Positions 1 through 8,398 of a stretch of DNA of 61,346 nucleotides are shown here, piece by piece (position 1 is the stretch's first letter; every line of letters starts with the position of its first letter). The stretch comes from Holophaga sp. Lineage in GTDB: Bacteria > Acidobacteriota > Holophagae > Holophagales > Holophagaceae. The DNA is taken from NCBI GenBank assembly GCA_016715205.1, contig JADKBC010000014.1, forward strand, positions 1-61,346, read 5' to 3'. The translations under genes were made by a program, and so were the position numbers. The notes under the pieces were generated by a model. It was not told the DNA's origin, did not search any database, and saw nothing but the letters and a program-made list of their open reading frames with translations.

Positions 1-2
1 TG

Positions 3-2543
3 CTGTCATTGGGGTCTTTCTATCTCAACCAGTGGGTGTATTCCTTCTCGGACGATCAGTGCACCTGGGTGGCTGAGCCCTACAAGACCGTGGAAAACGG
101 CAAAAAGGTAACCCGGCGGCGGGCGATCATTCGGGAAATTCTGCCCAACGGGGTGGCTGAAGAGGCGGGTCTGCTGGAAGGTGACGAACTCCTGATGATC
201 CAGGGGAAGAAGGTCAATCCGGATCGCCTGGCCACCGAGACCCAGCCCTTTGTGAATGACCAACCCGAAGGACGCATCCTGATCTATGTGGTGCGACGCT
301 ATGACCGGGAAAAGGAGGCCTACCGGGTTCTCCCGCTGCCCCTGAAAGTGGTTAAACCCTTTCACCCCACGCCGCTAATCGTGCTGCTTTCGGGCCTCAT
401 TGCCTGGGCCCTTGGACTGCTGGTGGTGGTTTCCTCACCCCAACGCAAGATTGCTCGTCATTTCTATTATCTGGGCGTCATGGCCCTGCTGCTGCCCCTG
501 GCCGTGCGTGGCTTTACGGGCAACGTACCGGCTTCCATCCAAGTGCCAACGATTTTTGCCGCTCAGCTCATGGTGTCGGTGGCGCCCCCGCTCTGGCTGC
601 ACTTCTTCCTGCGCTTTCCCTTTTCGTTTAAGTTGCGCACCAATCGACGGTTCCTCCTGGGGCTCTACGGGGGCTTTCTCTGCCTGGGACTGTTGCTCGG
701 CATTCCGCAGTTGGCAGGGGTCTTCCTGGGCCAGGAACTGCTCAATGAGTTTTTACGGAATTCGCCACTTCGCTTCCTGTTTCCCATTTTTGCCATTGCC
801 GTTACCAGCGCCTTCGTGGGCGGCCTGGTGCTGTTCTGGATAGGGTCCTTCAAGCTGGAGGATCGACGCCGTCGGGCCCTGCTTTCTGCGTTGATTTTCA
901 GCACGGCCATTCTGCTGGATCTGATTGCCTACGGCTTCCTGCAGGGGCGGGCGGGGCAGAGTCTGATGTTCCAGCGCGAGAGTTGGATCTTCTTCGCACC
1001 ATTGCCGCTGGTGCCCCTTTCTTTCGCCTACGCCATCCTGCGGCATGGTTTCTTCGATGTGCAGCGGGCCCTGCTGCGATGGATCACCTACTTCCTGGTG
1101 CTTGGGCTCACGGTCGTGGCCTACCTTGGTGGCTTGGCCTGGGCTTTTTCCCAGGGTATTCAAGCGGTACCAGCCGCCTGGGTGGGCGCCCTGGTGGGGG
1201 CACTGGCTCTGCCCATCGGCTGGCTGCTGCGGTGGTTGCTGATGTCCCTGCGACGGCTCTTCCGCCGGGATCTCAGCCATACCCGCGAAATGCTGCTCAG
1301 CAGTCTTCGAGAAACCCGCAAGGGGCTGTCTGAAGAGGTGTTGCTGGGCGATCTGAGGGAGTGCCTTCGGGATGCCTTCCGGCCCCAGGTGCTGTTGATC
1401 CTGCCCGTAGAAGGACGCTGGATCACCCTGCCGCCGGTGCTAAATCAGGATGGGGACGAGGTGTCCGCGGACCTGCTGCAACTGCCTCGGAAGCTCAAAC
1501 TCCCCTCGGAATTGATCCGCCATGCCCGGGAGAACCAGGAACTGGTGCTCGGCCTGGGCGGGGATGAATCCGATTGGATTCGGGAACAGGGCCCCGAATG
1601 TCGCGCCCATGTGGATGCCCTGGAAGCTCAGGTGATGGTGCTGCTGATGGCCAACCAGGTGCCCCACACGGTCATTCTGCTGGGCGGCAAGTATGCCGAA
1701 CTGAACTATGGCCGGGAGGATCGGGAACTCCTTCGGGAAGTGGCCCTGGCGGCGGGCACGCTCCTGGAAACCAGCGTGCTGCATCGGCGCCTGTTGGATC
1801 AGGGGCGCATCGAGCAGGAACTGCAGACTGCCCGAAAAATTCAGGAAAGCCTGATCACCTTTGTGGCCCCCAGCATTCCCGGCTATCAGTTGGCTTTGCG
1901 CCTGGAACCCGCCCTGGAAACGGGTGGGGATCTGCTATGGGTCAAGCGGCGCCGCAATGGAAAGTGGATTGCAGCCGTGGGTGATGTGAGCGGCAAGGGC
2001 CTTGCGGCGGCGTTGTACATGAGCCAGGCCACGGCCCTGCTCAAGTTTGCCACCCAGAATGAAACCCTGGATTTTGATCGGATCCTGCCGGCCCTGGACC
2101 AGACCATGCGCAACCTCATGGGCTCCCGGGATTTCCTCACCCTGATCCTCCTGGAGTGGGATGAATCCGGCGCCTACCGGATTGCCCGAGCCGGACATCC
2201 GCCCGCGCTGCTCATGTGCGGTCCGCGGCCGGAAGACATTCAAGAACTGCCCTCGGTGGGTCGCGGTCTTGGCCTGCGGCCGCCTTCGGAGAGCATGTGG
2301 CAGATCTATGAAGGCATGCTGCGACCCGGCGAATGGATCGTAATGTACAGCGACGGACTCACCGAAGCCATGAACGAAAAGGGCGAGCTGTACGGATTGC
2401 CCCGCATGGAGGAACAACTCCTGCGGATGCACTCCATGGGTTCTCCCCGGGCGGCCTGCGAGGCTATTTATCGGGATGTGGCCAGTTTCGAATGTCAGAA
2501 TCGGGATGATCGCACCCTCTTCATTCTTGGACGAGACGCCTGA
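3..2543 (+). CDS. PDZ-domain membrane protein with C-terminal SpoIIE-type PP2C phosphatase (5' end probably outside window)
   Basis: Probable membrane-anchored protein serine/threonine phosphatase of a partner-switching pathway. The reading frame is open to the window edge. A TTG at 9 could start it, but the first residues look like the continuation of an N-terminal segment, so the true start is probably upstream. Order: PDZ-like domain about residues 40-100 (a GLLEGDELL core), several hydrophobic segments about 118-410, a GAF-like linker, then the PP2C/SpoIIE domain about 600-844. The phosphatase motifs are intact: GGDLL, GDVSGKG, AGHPP, YSDGLTEA and DDRTLFIL, which include the metal-binding Asp residues. 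The stop overlaps the next start (TGATG), so translation is coupled. RsbU-like phosphatases act on anti-sigma antagonists; no such partner is visible here, so the target is unknown. Confidence 0.85.
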   Translation: MSLGSFYLNQWVYSFSDDQCTWVAEPYKTVENGKKVTRRRAIIREILPNGVAEEAGLLEGDELLMIQGKKVNPDRLATETQPFVNDQPEGRILIYVVRRYDREKEAYRVLPLPLKVVKPFHPTPLIVLLSGLIAWALGLLVVVSSPQRKIARHFYYLGVMALLLPLAVRGFTGNVPASIQVPTIFAAQLMVSVAPPLWLHFFLRFPFSFKLRTNRRFLLGLYGGFLCLGLLLGIPQLAGVFLGQELLNEFLRNSPLRFLFPIFAIAVTSAFVGGLVLFWIGSFKLEDRRRRALLSALIFSTAILLDLIAYGFLQGRAGQSLMFQRESWIFFAPLPLVPLSFAYAILRHGFFDVQRALLRWITYFLVLGLTVVAYLGGLAWAFSQGIQAVPAAWVGALVGALALPIGWLLRWLLMSLRRLFRRDLSHTREMLLSSLRETRKGLSEEVLLGDLRECLRDAFRPQVLLILPVEGRWITLPPVLNQDGDEVSADLLQLPRKLKLPSELIRHARENQELVLGLGGDESDWIREQGPECRAHVDALEAQVMVLLMANQVPHTVILLGGKYAELNYGREDRELLREVALAAGTLLETSVLHRRLLDQGRIEQELQTARKIQESLITFVAPSIPGYQLALRLEPALETGGDLLWVKRRRNGKWIAAVGDVSGKGLAAALYMSQATALLKFATQNETLDFDRILPALDQTMRNLMGSRDFLTLILLEWDESGAYRIARAGHPPALLMCGPRPEDIQELPSVGRGLGLRPPSESMWQIYEGMLRPGEWIVMYSDGLTEAMNEKGELYGLPRMEEQLLRMHSMGSPRAACEAIYRDVASFECQNRDDRTLFILGRDA

Positions 2544-3064
2544 TGGACCCCAATCCTGCCCCTTCATCTCCCAACCCCTGGCTCGCACGGGCCGTAGTCA
2601 TCCTGCTCTGTGCCCAATTGGGCATGTCCTGGGTGCAGGGGCGGTTGCTTCACCGGCAACACCAGGATCTGGTGGAACTCCGCGGCGAGATGCAGTACCT
2701 CACGGACAGCATTGAACAGGGCAGCGCTGAGGCTGGGCCAGATGAAACGAGCCTCGCACCCGCGCGGCAGCACAGGCACCACCGCGGCAGGCACCTAGTG
2801 CGGGTGAGCCATATCGGGATCCAGGAAGACGGCACAGAGCAAGCGACCAAGGACTTGGACGCCGCCAAGGCCAGTGCCCAGAAGGCGGTCAAGGATGCCC
2901 GCAAGGTGCAGGGGCAGCTTTCGATCGAGGAAAATGCGCGCAAGGCCGAGGAGAAAGCCAAGGTCAAGGCCATTGAGAATTCCGGAACGAAATGGATCTT
3001 TGCCTCGATCGGAGTCGGCCTGCTGGCCCTGGTGGTGCGGGCCTGGCTGCGGCGCAGGGGTTGA
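2543..3064 (+). CDS. Small membrane protein with predicted coiled coil, unknown function
   Basis: 173 residues, no family recognised. A hydrophobic segment near residues 17-32 is followed by a charged, Ala/Lys/Glu-rich stretch about 95-145 that looks like a coiled coil. A second hydrophobic segment lies near 148-168, and the protein ends in a basic tail (RRRG). The ATG overlaps the stop of the upstream phosphatase by one base, so it is probably translated with it. The next gene starts 4 bases downstream. A structural or signalling role beside the phosphatase is possible but only inferred from position. Confidence 0.7.
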   Translation: MDPNPAPSSPNPWLARAVVILLCAQLGMSWVQGRLLHRQHQDLVELRGEMQYLTDSIEQGSAEAGPDETSLAPARQHRHHRGRHLVRVSHIGIQEDGTEQATKDLDAAKASAQKAVKDARKVQGQLSIEENARKAEEKAKVKAIENSGTKWIFASIGVGLLALVVRAWLRRRG

Positions 3065-3067
3065 TTC

Positions 3068-3682
3068 TTGAGCCCTCTGAATACCTTTTTTGAACTGGGG
3101 TCGGAACATCCTGCGGTCGTCATTGCCAGGCGCCCCAAGGCAGGCCTGGAGGAGGCGTTTGCGGCCTGGGCCCAGGGAATCTATCAGGTCATGGCCGAAC
3201 AGCCTGGATTTCAGTCCTATCAGGCCGTGCCGCCCCTCCAAGGGGAAAGCCGGGACTGGTATTTTGTGTTCACCTTTGACACCCCGGAAAACCTCCGGCG
3301 GTGGTTGGGCAGCGACACCCGGGCGCACTGGCAGGCCCTGTCCCTGCCCTTGACGGAAGGGCCAGGCCACGCACGGGTGGCAAGCGGCTTGGAATCACTC
3401 TTCGGCATTCCCTCCCCGGAGGAATCTGACCCCCCGGCAGTCTGGAAGCTGGCTTTGGCTACGGAGTTGGGCCTTGCCCCCACGGTGTTTGCGGTGGGCC
3501 TGGTACTCATGAACCTGGGCTTTTATGCCGCCTGGAGCCAGGGTGGGCCATGGGGTGTGTGGTGGCAGGTGCTGCTTTCCACCTCCCTGTGCGTGAGCCT
3601 GATGACCTGGGTGGTGATGCCCCTGTTGACGCGGTTGCTGGGGCGCTGGCTCTATCCCCGGAAGGCGGAACGAACCCCATGA
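3068..3682 (+). CDS. ABM-domain (COG3224-like) protein with C-terminal membrane segments, copy 1
   Basis: 204 residues from a TTG start. The N-terminal ~110 residues resemble the antibiotic biosynthesis monooxygenase fold (dimeric alpha/beta barrel). Supporting sequence is a VVIARRPKAG strand, a long helix, and the FVFTFDTPENLRRWL signature seen in COG3224 proteins. Two hydrophobic segments follow about 140-165 and 170-195, separated by a short polar loop and ending in MTWVVMPLLTRLLG. The stop overlaps the next start (ATGA). The neighbour is a clear paralogue with the same order and the same MTWVVMP motif. Whether the ABM domain is catalytic or only binds a ligand cannot be told from sequence. 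Confidence 0.75.
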   Translation: MSPLNTFFELGSEHPAVVIARRPKAGLEEAFAAWAQGIYQVMAEQPGFQSYQAVPPLQGESRDWYFVFTFDTPENLRRWLGSDTRAHWQALSLPLTEGPGHARVASGLESLFGIPSPEESDPPAVWKLALATELGLAPTVFAVGLVLMNLGFYAAWSQGGPWGVWWQVLLSTSLCVSLMTWVVMPLLTRLLGRWLYPRKAERTP

Positions 3683-4236
3683 GCCAGGAGTCCCCGTCCA
3701 CCACCGTGGTGCTTTCCCGCCGCATTAGGCGGGGCCAGGACGAGGCTTTCAAGACCTGGACGGAAGGTTTCCACGCGGTCATGGCCACCTATCCCGGCCA
3801 CCTGAGCGGTCAAGCGGTGCCGCCCGTGGAGGGTGCCCAGCCTGAATGGGTGTTCGTCTACACCTTTGATACGCCCCAGAATCTGCGCACCTGGCTGGAG
3901 TCCGAAGACCGTCGCCAGTGGTTGGCCAAGGCTGATGCCATGGTGGAATCTCAGGGCCCAGCGCAGTTCATCAGTGGTCTGGAACAACTGTTCGGTCTCC
4001 TGCCGCCCGATGTCGCTCCCCCGCCGCCCGTATGGAAGGTGGCCTGTTCCGTGGTGGCGGGCCTGTTTCCCCTGACCGTAATGAATTATCTCTTCCTGGC
4101 CCCGCTCTTGAAGCCGCTGCCGTTAGTTCTCCGTGCCTTCGTGGGCACCGTGATCGTGGTGATCTTGATGACCTGGGTGGTCATGCCGGGCGTGACCCGG
4201 CTCCTGAAGCCCTGGCTGTACCCCTTGCGCCACTAA
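3679..4236 (+). CDS. ABM-domain (COG3224-like) protein with C-terminal membrane segments, copy 2
   Basis: 185 residues. The open frame extends to 3550, but the ATG at 3679 overlaps the stop of copy 1 and begins where the ABM fold begins (TTVVLSRRIRRGQDEAF). The FVYTFDTPQNLRTWLES signature aligns with copy 1. Two hydrophobic segments about 118-145 and 150-175 end in MTWVVMPGVTRLL and a WLYP tail. Copies 1 and 2 are a tandem duplication and probably form one membrane complex, homo- or heterodimeric, as ABM proteins usually dimerise. The gene ends 3 bases before a convergent gene. Confidence 0.75.
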   Translation: MSQESPSTTVVLSRRIRRGQDEAFKTWTEGFHAVMATYPGHLSGQAVPPVEGAQPEWVFVYTFDTPQNLRTWLESEDRRQWLAKADAMVESQGPAQFISGLEQLFGLLPPDVAPPPPVWKVACSVVAGLFPLTVMNYLFLAPLLKPLPLVLRAFVGTVIVVILMTWVVMPGVTRLLKPWLYPLRH

Positions 4237-4239
4237 GGC

Positions 4240-4728
4240 TCAAGGGACTTTGCGAAAAAGGAACTCCTCGCTCCAGATTACTTTGCCATCCCTGGTTTTT
4301 GAGATTCGGGCATGCAATGTATCCGGGCTTTTGAGGGTATAGACCAAGGTCGTGCCCGTCTCGGGTCCGAGGCCCTCACATTTGAAATGGGCGCGGTCGG
4401 CTTCCACCAGCTTCAGGCGTAGGGGCTCGTCTTTGCCTCGCAGCGCCTTGTCGAGCCCTGGGCCGAACATCCGAAGGCGCAGGATCCAATCGCCCTGGTC
4501 CGGTTCCAGGAGCAAAAGCTCCAGGGAGGTGCTGGCATGGGCATGCATGCTCCGGGACACCCCAAGGAGAGAGCGTCCCTGGAGCGACCATTGTTCTTCC
4601 GTCCACCCTTGCCCGCTCTGACTGAGCCATCGGCCCTGCATCCAACCTAGAACCTGGATGTCCAGCGGGGCTGAGGGTTGCAACTGCACCAGCACCAACC
4701 ATGAAAGGGCACAGGCATGGTTCATCAC
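4240..4728 (-). CDS. DUF6265 family exported protein
   Basis: 162 residues. The LGWMQGRW...EEQW...LLGVSRS pattern in the first half matches DUF6265, a lipocalin-like beta-barrel family of unknown function. The family's usual C-terminal region follows. The N-terminus (about 18 residues, hydrophobic, Ala/Leu-rich) could be a short signal peptide. It lies immediately downstream of the large PHP-Cache-nucleotidyltransferase gene on the same strand with a 15-base gap, so the two may be cotranscribed. It converges with the ABM genes. Confidence 0.7.
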   Translation of the reverse strand: MMNHACALSWLVLVQLQPSAPLDIQVLGWMQGRWLSQSGQGWTEEQWSLQGRSLLGVSRSMHAHASTSLELLLLEPDQGDWILRLRMFGPGLDKALRGKDEPLRLKLVEADRAHFKCEGLGPETGTTLVYTLKSPDTLHARISKTRDGKVIWSEEFLFRKVP

Positions 4729-4743
4729 ACGCTTCCCCCAGGG

Positions 4744-7700
4744 TTATCCCAGACCAAGAAAATCAAAGCTCACCTTTTTCTGGAGCAGGGAAACTTGGGC
4801 AAAGGCCTGTTTCAGCATGCTTTCTTCAAAGTGGGTGAGACTCTTCAAGTCCACTTGGTTATCCGCGGGGGCGCCTGTGGCGAGGAAATCAGCCTGGTGT
4901 TTCAGGCGGAAGGTCAACGCAAAATCATAGGCCTGGGAAAGCTCTTCGAACCCTGTGGTGCTCAGGATACCCATTTCCTGGAGGCGTCGGAACCGGTCCA
5001 GGGTGCTGCGCTCCTGAAGGTCATGGCGCAAAGCATAGAGTCGGGCGATGTGCACCAAGGGGGCCAGCGCCTCCTTGATATCCACGGCGTGGTGGGTGTG
5101 GGGCACCAGGTTGCCGAAGAAGCCCAAGGGAGCTTTGTACTGGAGGGTGGCCTGGGCCATGTGCCCCAGGAACGCCGGGCTGGAGGCCAGCTCCTCCTTC
5201 ACCAATTCCCGCAATGCCTGGGCAAGATTAGGCTCTCCACACAGGCAGCGGAAATCGAAGAAGGTGCTGAATTCCAATAAATTCTGAGGCTCAGGCAGGC
5301 GAATCCAGCCGCGGAAATGTTCCCGCCACGCCGAGAGGGGCTGACACCACCGGGGGTTCCGGGCCATCATGCCGCCCTTGCAGGCAGGATAACCCGCCTG
5401 TTCCAGCCACTCGCCCGATCGCTCGGCCAGGGCCAGGAAGTAGGCCTGGATGGCTTGTGGGTCGCTGCCGGGAGGTGGATCAAAAATCAAGGCGCTGTCC
5501 TGATCCGAAAGAAGGGTCTGCTCCTCCCGTCCCTGGCTGCCCAGCACCAGGTAGGCAAAGGGCGCAGGTGCCTCGCCCAATCCTGTCAGGGCCAGGGCCA
5601 GGAATTTTTCGGTGGCGGCATCGGTTACGGAGGTGATGGCTCGGCACAGGTGACGTGGCCGGGCGCCGCTATCCACCAGAGCCTTCACCAGCATGGGCAG
5701 CCGGGAGCGCTGATGCACCACTTCCTCGGGACGGTTGGCTTCCCGGATGGCGCGGCCCAGAAGCGCCATGGGATAGCGGTCTGCCTGGAGGAGATCCCGC
5801 CCCCGCACCAGCCCCACCACGGGCCCTGATTTCTCCATGACCACGAGGTGCTGGACGCCTTTTTCCCGCATGTAGAGCAGGGCCTCATGGCCCTGGGTTT
5901 CCGGCGTTACGGTCAGGATGGGCGAACTCATCACTTCAAAGACGCCCCGTTCGCCGCGCAGATCGTGGGCTACCACCCGCTTGCGCAGATCGTGGTCGGT
6001 CACGATGCCCAGGGGTTCCCCGGAAGGCCCCTTGACCAACAGGGCACACATGTCCTGGCGGCTCATGAGCGTGGCCGCCTCCTGGATGGTGGTGCGCAGA
6101 TCCACGGCCAGGGGCTCACGCATGAAACGCTTCACCGGTTCGCCCAGGTACAGCAAGGCTGTCTGAAGTTCCACGATCAAGGCGTTCCGTTCCTGGACAT
6201 CCCGTTGCCGTTCGGTCACATCCTCCATCACGGCATCGCAAAATTTCGGATCGCCGTTTTCATCCCGCACCAGGGTGGCTGACAGGGCCACGGGGATGCC
6301 GCCCCGGTGCTCCGTGAGCCGCAGGATGCGTTCCTTCACCTCCCCTTGTGCCAGCAGTTCGCTCCGCCATGATTCCAGTGCGGCAGGTTCCGCAAAGACC
6401 TCTTCCAGCGGTTTCAGGGTGCCATCCGCCCAGCCCAGCAGGCTAAGCGCGGCGGCATTGGCTTCCAGGACCTTCATTCCCGATCCCACCTCGGCTCTGA
6501 AAACCCCGACCCGGAGGTTTTCAGCCATGGCCCGGAAGCGGGTCTGACTTTCCCCGAGGGCGGTGATCACTTCCTTGTGGGCGCTCAGATCCCGGATGAT
6601 GAGAATCGCCCCTTCTTGGCCACCCACGTCGATGCGCTCCACGGCGAGCAGCACGTCCAGGCCACTGCCATCGCGACGGCAGAGCCGGGCTTCTGCAGGA
6701 GCGGCGCCCTCACTCCGCAGCACAGACTGGATCCAGCGCTGAAGGGAACCACCTTCTTCGGGAACCTCCAGAAGTTCATCCAGGTCCATGAGGTTCCACT
6801 CGGCCTCGGTGTAGCCCACCATTTCCAGGAAGGTTTGGTTGGCAAAGACGGGGCGCCCTTTCAGCACCATGATGGTGCCTTCCTTGGAGGCTTCCACCAG
6901 GGCTCGGTAGCGCTCGTGGGATTCCCGAACGGCCTCCTCGGCCAAGGTTCGCTTGCGTTCGCTGCGGAAACTCTGCTGGGCCACAAAGAGCAGAAGCAGG
7001 GCGATCACCACCGCCAGGAAAATCGTTACCCGCACCACCTTGCCCGTGAGAACGGCGATCTCGGTATGGACATCATCCAGGTAGATGCCCGTGCCCACCA
7101 CCCAGCCCCAGGGTTCGAACAGCCGCACGTACGATTCCTTGGGCACCAATTTATGGGGATCGTCCTTGCCCTGCCAAACGTAATCCAGGTAGCCCTCCCG
7201 GCGGGCCTTGACGAGGTCGGCGAAGGCCACGAACACCCGGTTGCCCTTGGGATCCTGAAAGCCGCTGAGGTCGGTGCCGTTCAGGTCCTTGCGGTAGGGG
7301 TGCATCACCATCCGGGGCTGGAGATCTGTAATCCAGAAGTAGTCCTTGCCTTCCTTGCCGTAGCGCAGGAACTGGATGTGGGCACTGGCCACTTCCTGGG
7401 CCGCCCGGCGGCTCATGCGGCCGGCGGCTTCGTCCTGTTGATACTCCTGCAGAATGCTACAGGCCGAGGCGGTCAGTTCGCGGATCATCTCCCGCTTGCG
7501 AGCCAACAAGGCCTGCTCGAAGGCCGGCACCACATAGACAAAGAGGGGAACCACCAGCAGGGCGATGGCTGTCAAGGTTGGTCCTGCGATCCGCAGCGCA
7601 AAACTCTTCCAATCGAGTTTGGGCAGGGCGCGCTTGGCAGGAAGGATACGGCGAGGTGGAGCTGACCCTGGGTGTAGCGGCGAGGAGAAAATTAGGCTGC

Positions 7701-8319
7701 GGAAGGCCTGCCAATTCTCTTGCGGAAATTTGATGCCCAGATCAGACAGTCCAGGGTGATCAAACCCGTGAAAATCGCATCCGGCGCTAACTGCCAGCCC
7801 TTGGTCCTTGGCCAGTTCAAGCAGCGAAATGATGCGCTCGGAATCGTAGGGGGCATACACTGCCTCAAGGCCATCGAGGCCCAGGCCCTTGAAGGTATTG
7901 ACCAGGGTTCGGAGATTAGAGAGGTCCGGCTCCAGTTCAAAGGGATGAGCTAAAAAGGCACGTCCACCGGCAGCATGGATGAGGGTGAGGGCATTCGCAA
8001 GCGCAAGGCCCTCGCCGGGTTCCTTGACCCGCGCCATGGCCTCGTGGATGGCCGGGGCAGCAGGATCGAAGCCATAGGCCAGGATGTGGACCGACCTCGC
8101 GCCAAAGAGGGTGCTCAGTTCGACTCCCGAAATCCACCCCACGCCATGTTGGGTCAAGGTCTCGCGAAAGCGCTCCAGTCCCGCCACCGTGTCGTGGTCT
8201 GTGAGTGCCGCGACCTTGACACCCGAGCGGGCCAAATGGGTGGCCAGAACCTCCGGGGCGAGCTGCCCATCGCTGAGGTCCGAATGGCAATGCAGGTTCA
8301 CTCGGATGCTGGCGTCCAT
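4744..8319 (-). CDS. PHP phosphoesterase - Cache - PAS - PAS - CBS pair - GlnD-like nucleotidyltransferase fusion
   Basis: Residues are numbered from the ATG at 8319 (1191 aa). Domains: PHP 10-205, with ligands H10/H12, TDHD 40-43, E67, H78, AHP at 124-126 and DFH at 182-184, resembling RNase AM/TrpH; TM 244-263; single-Cache-type sensor about 265-425 (KDYFWITDLQ, GWVVGTGIY); TM 428-447; PAS about 470-585 and 593-707; CBS pair 727-852; DUF294-type nucleotidyltransferase 860-1000, with GSQGREEQTLLSDQD at 927-941; DUF294 C-terminal domain to 1191. Topology puts the Cache domain in the periplasm and both candidate enzymes in the cytoplasm. A TTG at 8358 would extend the frame, but it falls inside a terminator-like hairpin. 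A likely reading is a sensor that makes and breaks a nucleotidyl modification; the substrate is unknown. Confidence 0.85.
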   Translation of the reverse strand: MDASIRVNLHCHSDLSDGQLAPEVLATHLARSGVKVAALTDHDTVAGLERFRETLTQHGVGWISGVELSTLFGARSVHILAYGFDPAAPAIHEAMARVKEPGEGLALANALTLIHAAGGRAFLAHPFELEPDLSNLRTLVNTFKGLGLDGLEAVYAPYDSERIISLLELAKDQGLAVSAGCDFHGFDHPGLSDLGIKFPQENWQAFRSLIFSSPLHPGSAPPRRILPAKRALPKLDWKSFALRIAGPTLTAIALLVVPLFVYVVPAFEQALLARKREMIRELTASACSILQEYQQDEAAGRMSRRAAQEVASAHIQFLRYGKEGKDYFWITDLQPRMVMHPYRKDLNGTDLSGFQDPKGNRVFVAFADLVKARREGYLDYVWQGKDDPHKLVPKESYVRLFEPWGWVVGTGIYLDDVHTEIAVLTGKVVRVTIFLAVVIALLLLFVAQQSFRSERKRTLAEEAVRESHERYRALVEASKEGTIMVLKGRPVFANQTFLEMVGYTEAEWNLMDLDELLEVPEEGGSLQRWIQSVLRSEGAAPAEARLCRRDGSGLDVLLAVERIDVGGQEGAILIIRDLSAHKEVITALGESQTRFRAMAENLRVGVFRAEVGSGMKVLEANAAALSLLGWADGTLKPLEEVFAEPAALESWRSELLAQGEVKERILRLTEHRGGIPVALSATLVRDENGDPKFCDAVMEDVTERQRDVQERNALIVELQTALLYLGEPVKRFMREPLAVDLRTTIQEAATLMSRQDMCALLVKGPSGEPLGIVTDHDLRKRVVAHDLRGERGVFEVMSSPILTVTPETQGHEALLYMREKGVQHLVVMEKSGPVVGLVRGRDLLQADRYPMALLGRAIREANRPEEVVHQRSRLPMLVKALVDSGARPRHLCRAITSVTDAATEKFLALALTGLGEAPAPFAYLVLGSQGREEQTLLSDQDSALIFDPPPGSDPQAIQAYFLALAERSGEWLEQAGYPACKGGMMARNPRWCQPLSAWREHFRGWIRLPEPQNLLEFSTFFDFRCLCGEPNLAQALRELVKEELASSPAFLGHMAQATLQYKAPLGFFGNLVPHTHHAVDIKEALAPLVHIARLYALRHDLQERSTLDRFRRLQEMGILSTTGFEELSQAYDFALTFRLKHQADFLATGAPADNQVDLKSLTHFEESMLKQAFAQVSLLQKKVSFDFLGLG

Positions 8320-8345
8320 CGCAACATCTTGGGTCAATACCAAAG

Positions 8346-8376
8346 GCGGCGCCTCCAAAAAGGTTGGAGGCGCCGC
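8346..8376 (-). terminator. Hairpin between actP-like gene and PHP fusion gene
   Basis: Perfect 11-bp stem GCGGCGCCTCC / GGAGGCGCCGC with a 9-base loop, 22 bases past the symporter stop. On the minus strand it is followed by CTTTGGTATT, a weak U-tract. It probably ends actP transcription and lies just ahead of the fusion gene's preferred start. Confidence 0.6.
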
Positions 8377-8398
8377 ACATTTTCAAGGTCTTTCGGCG

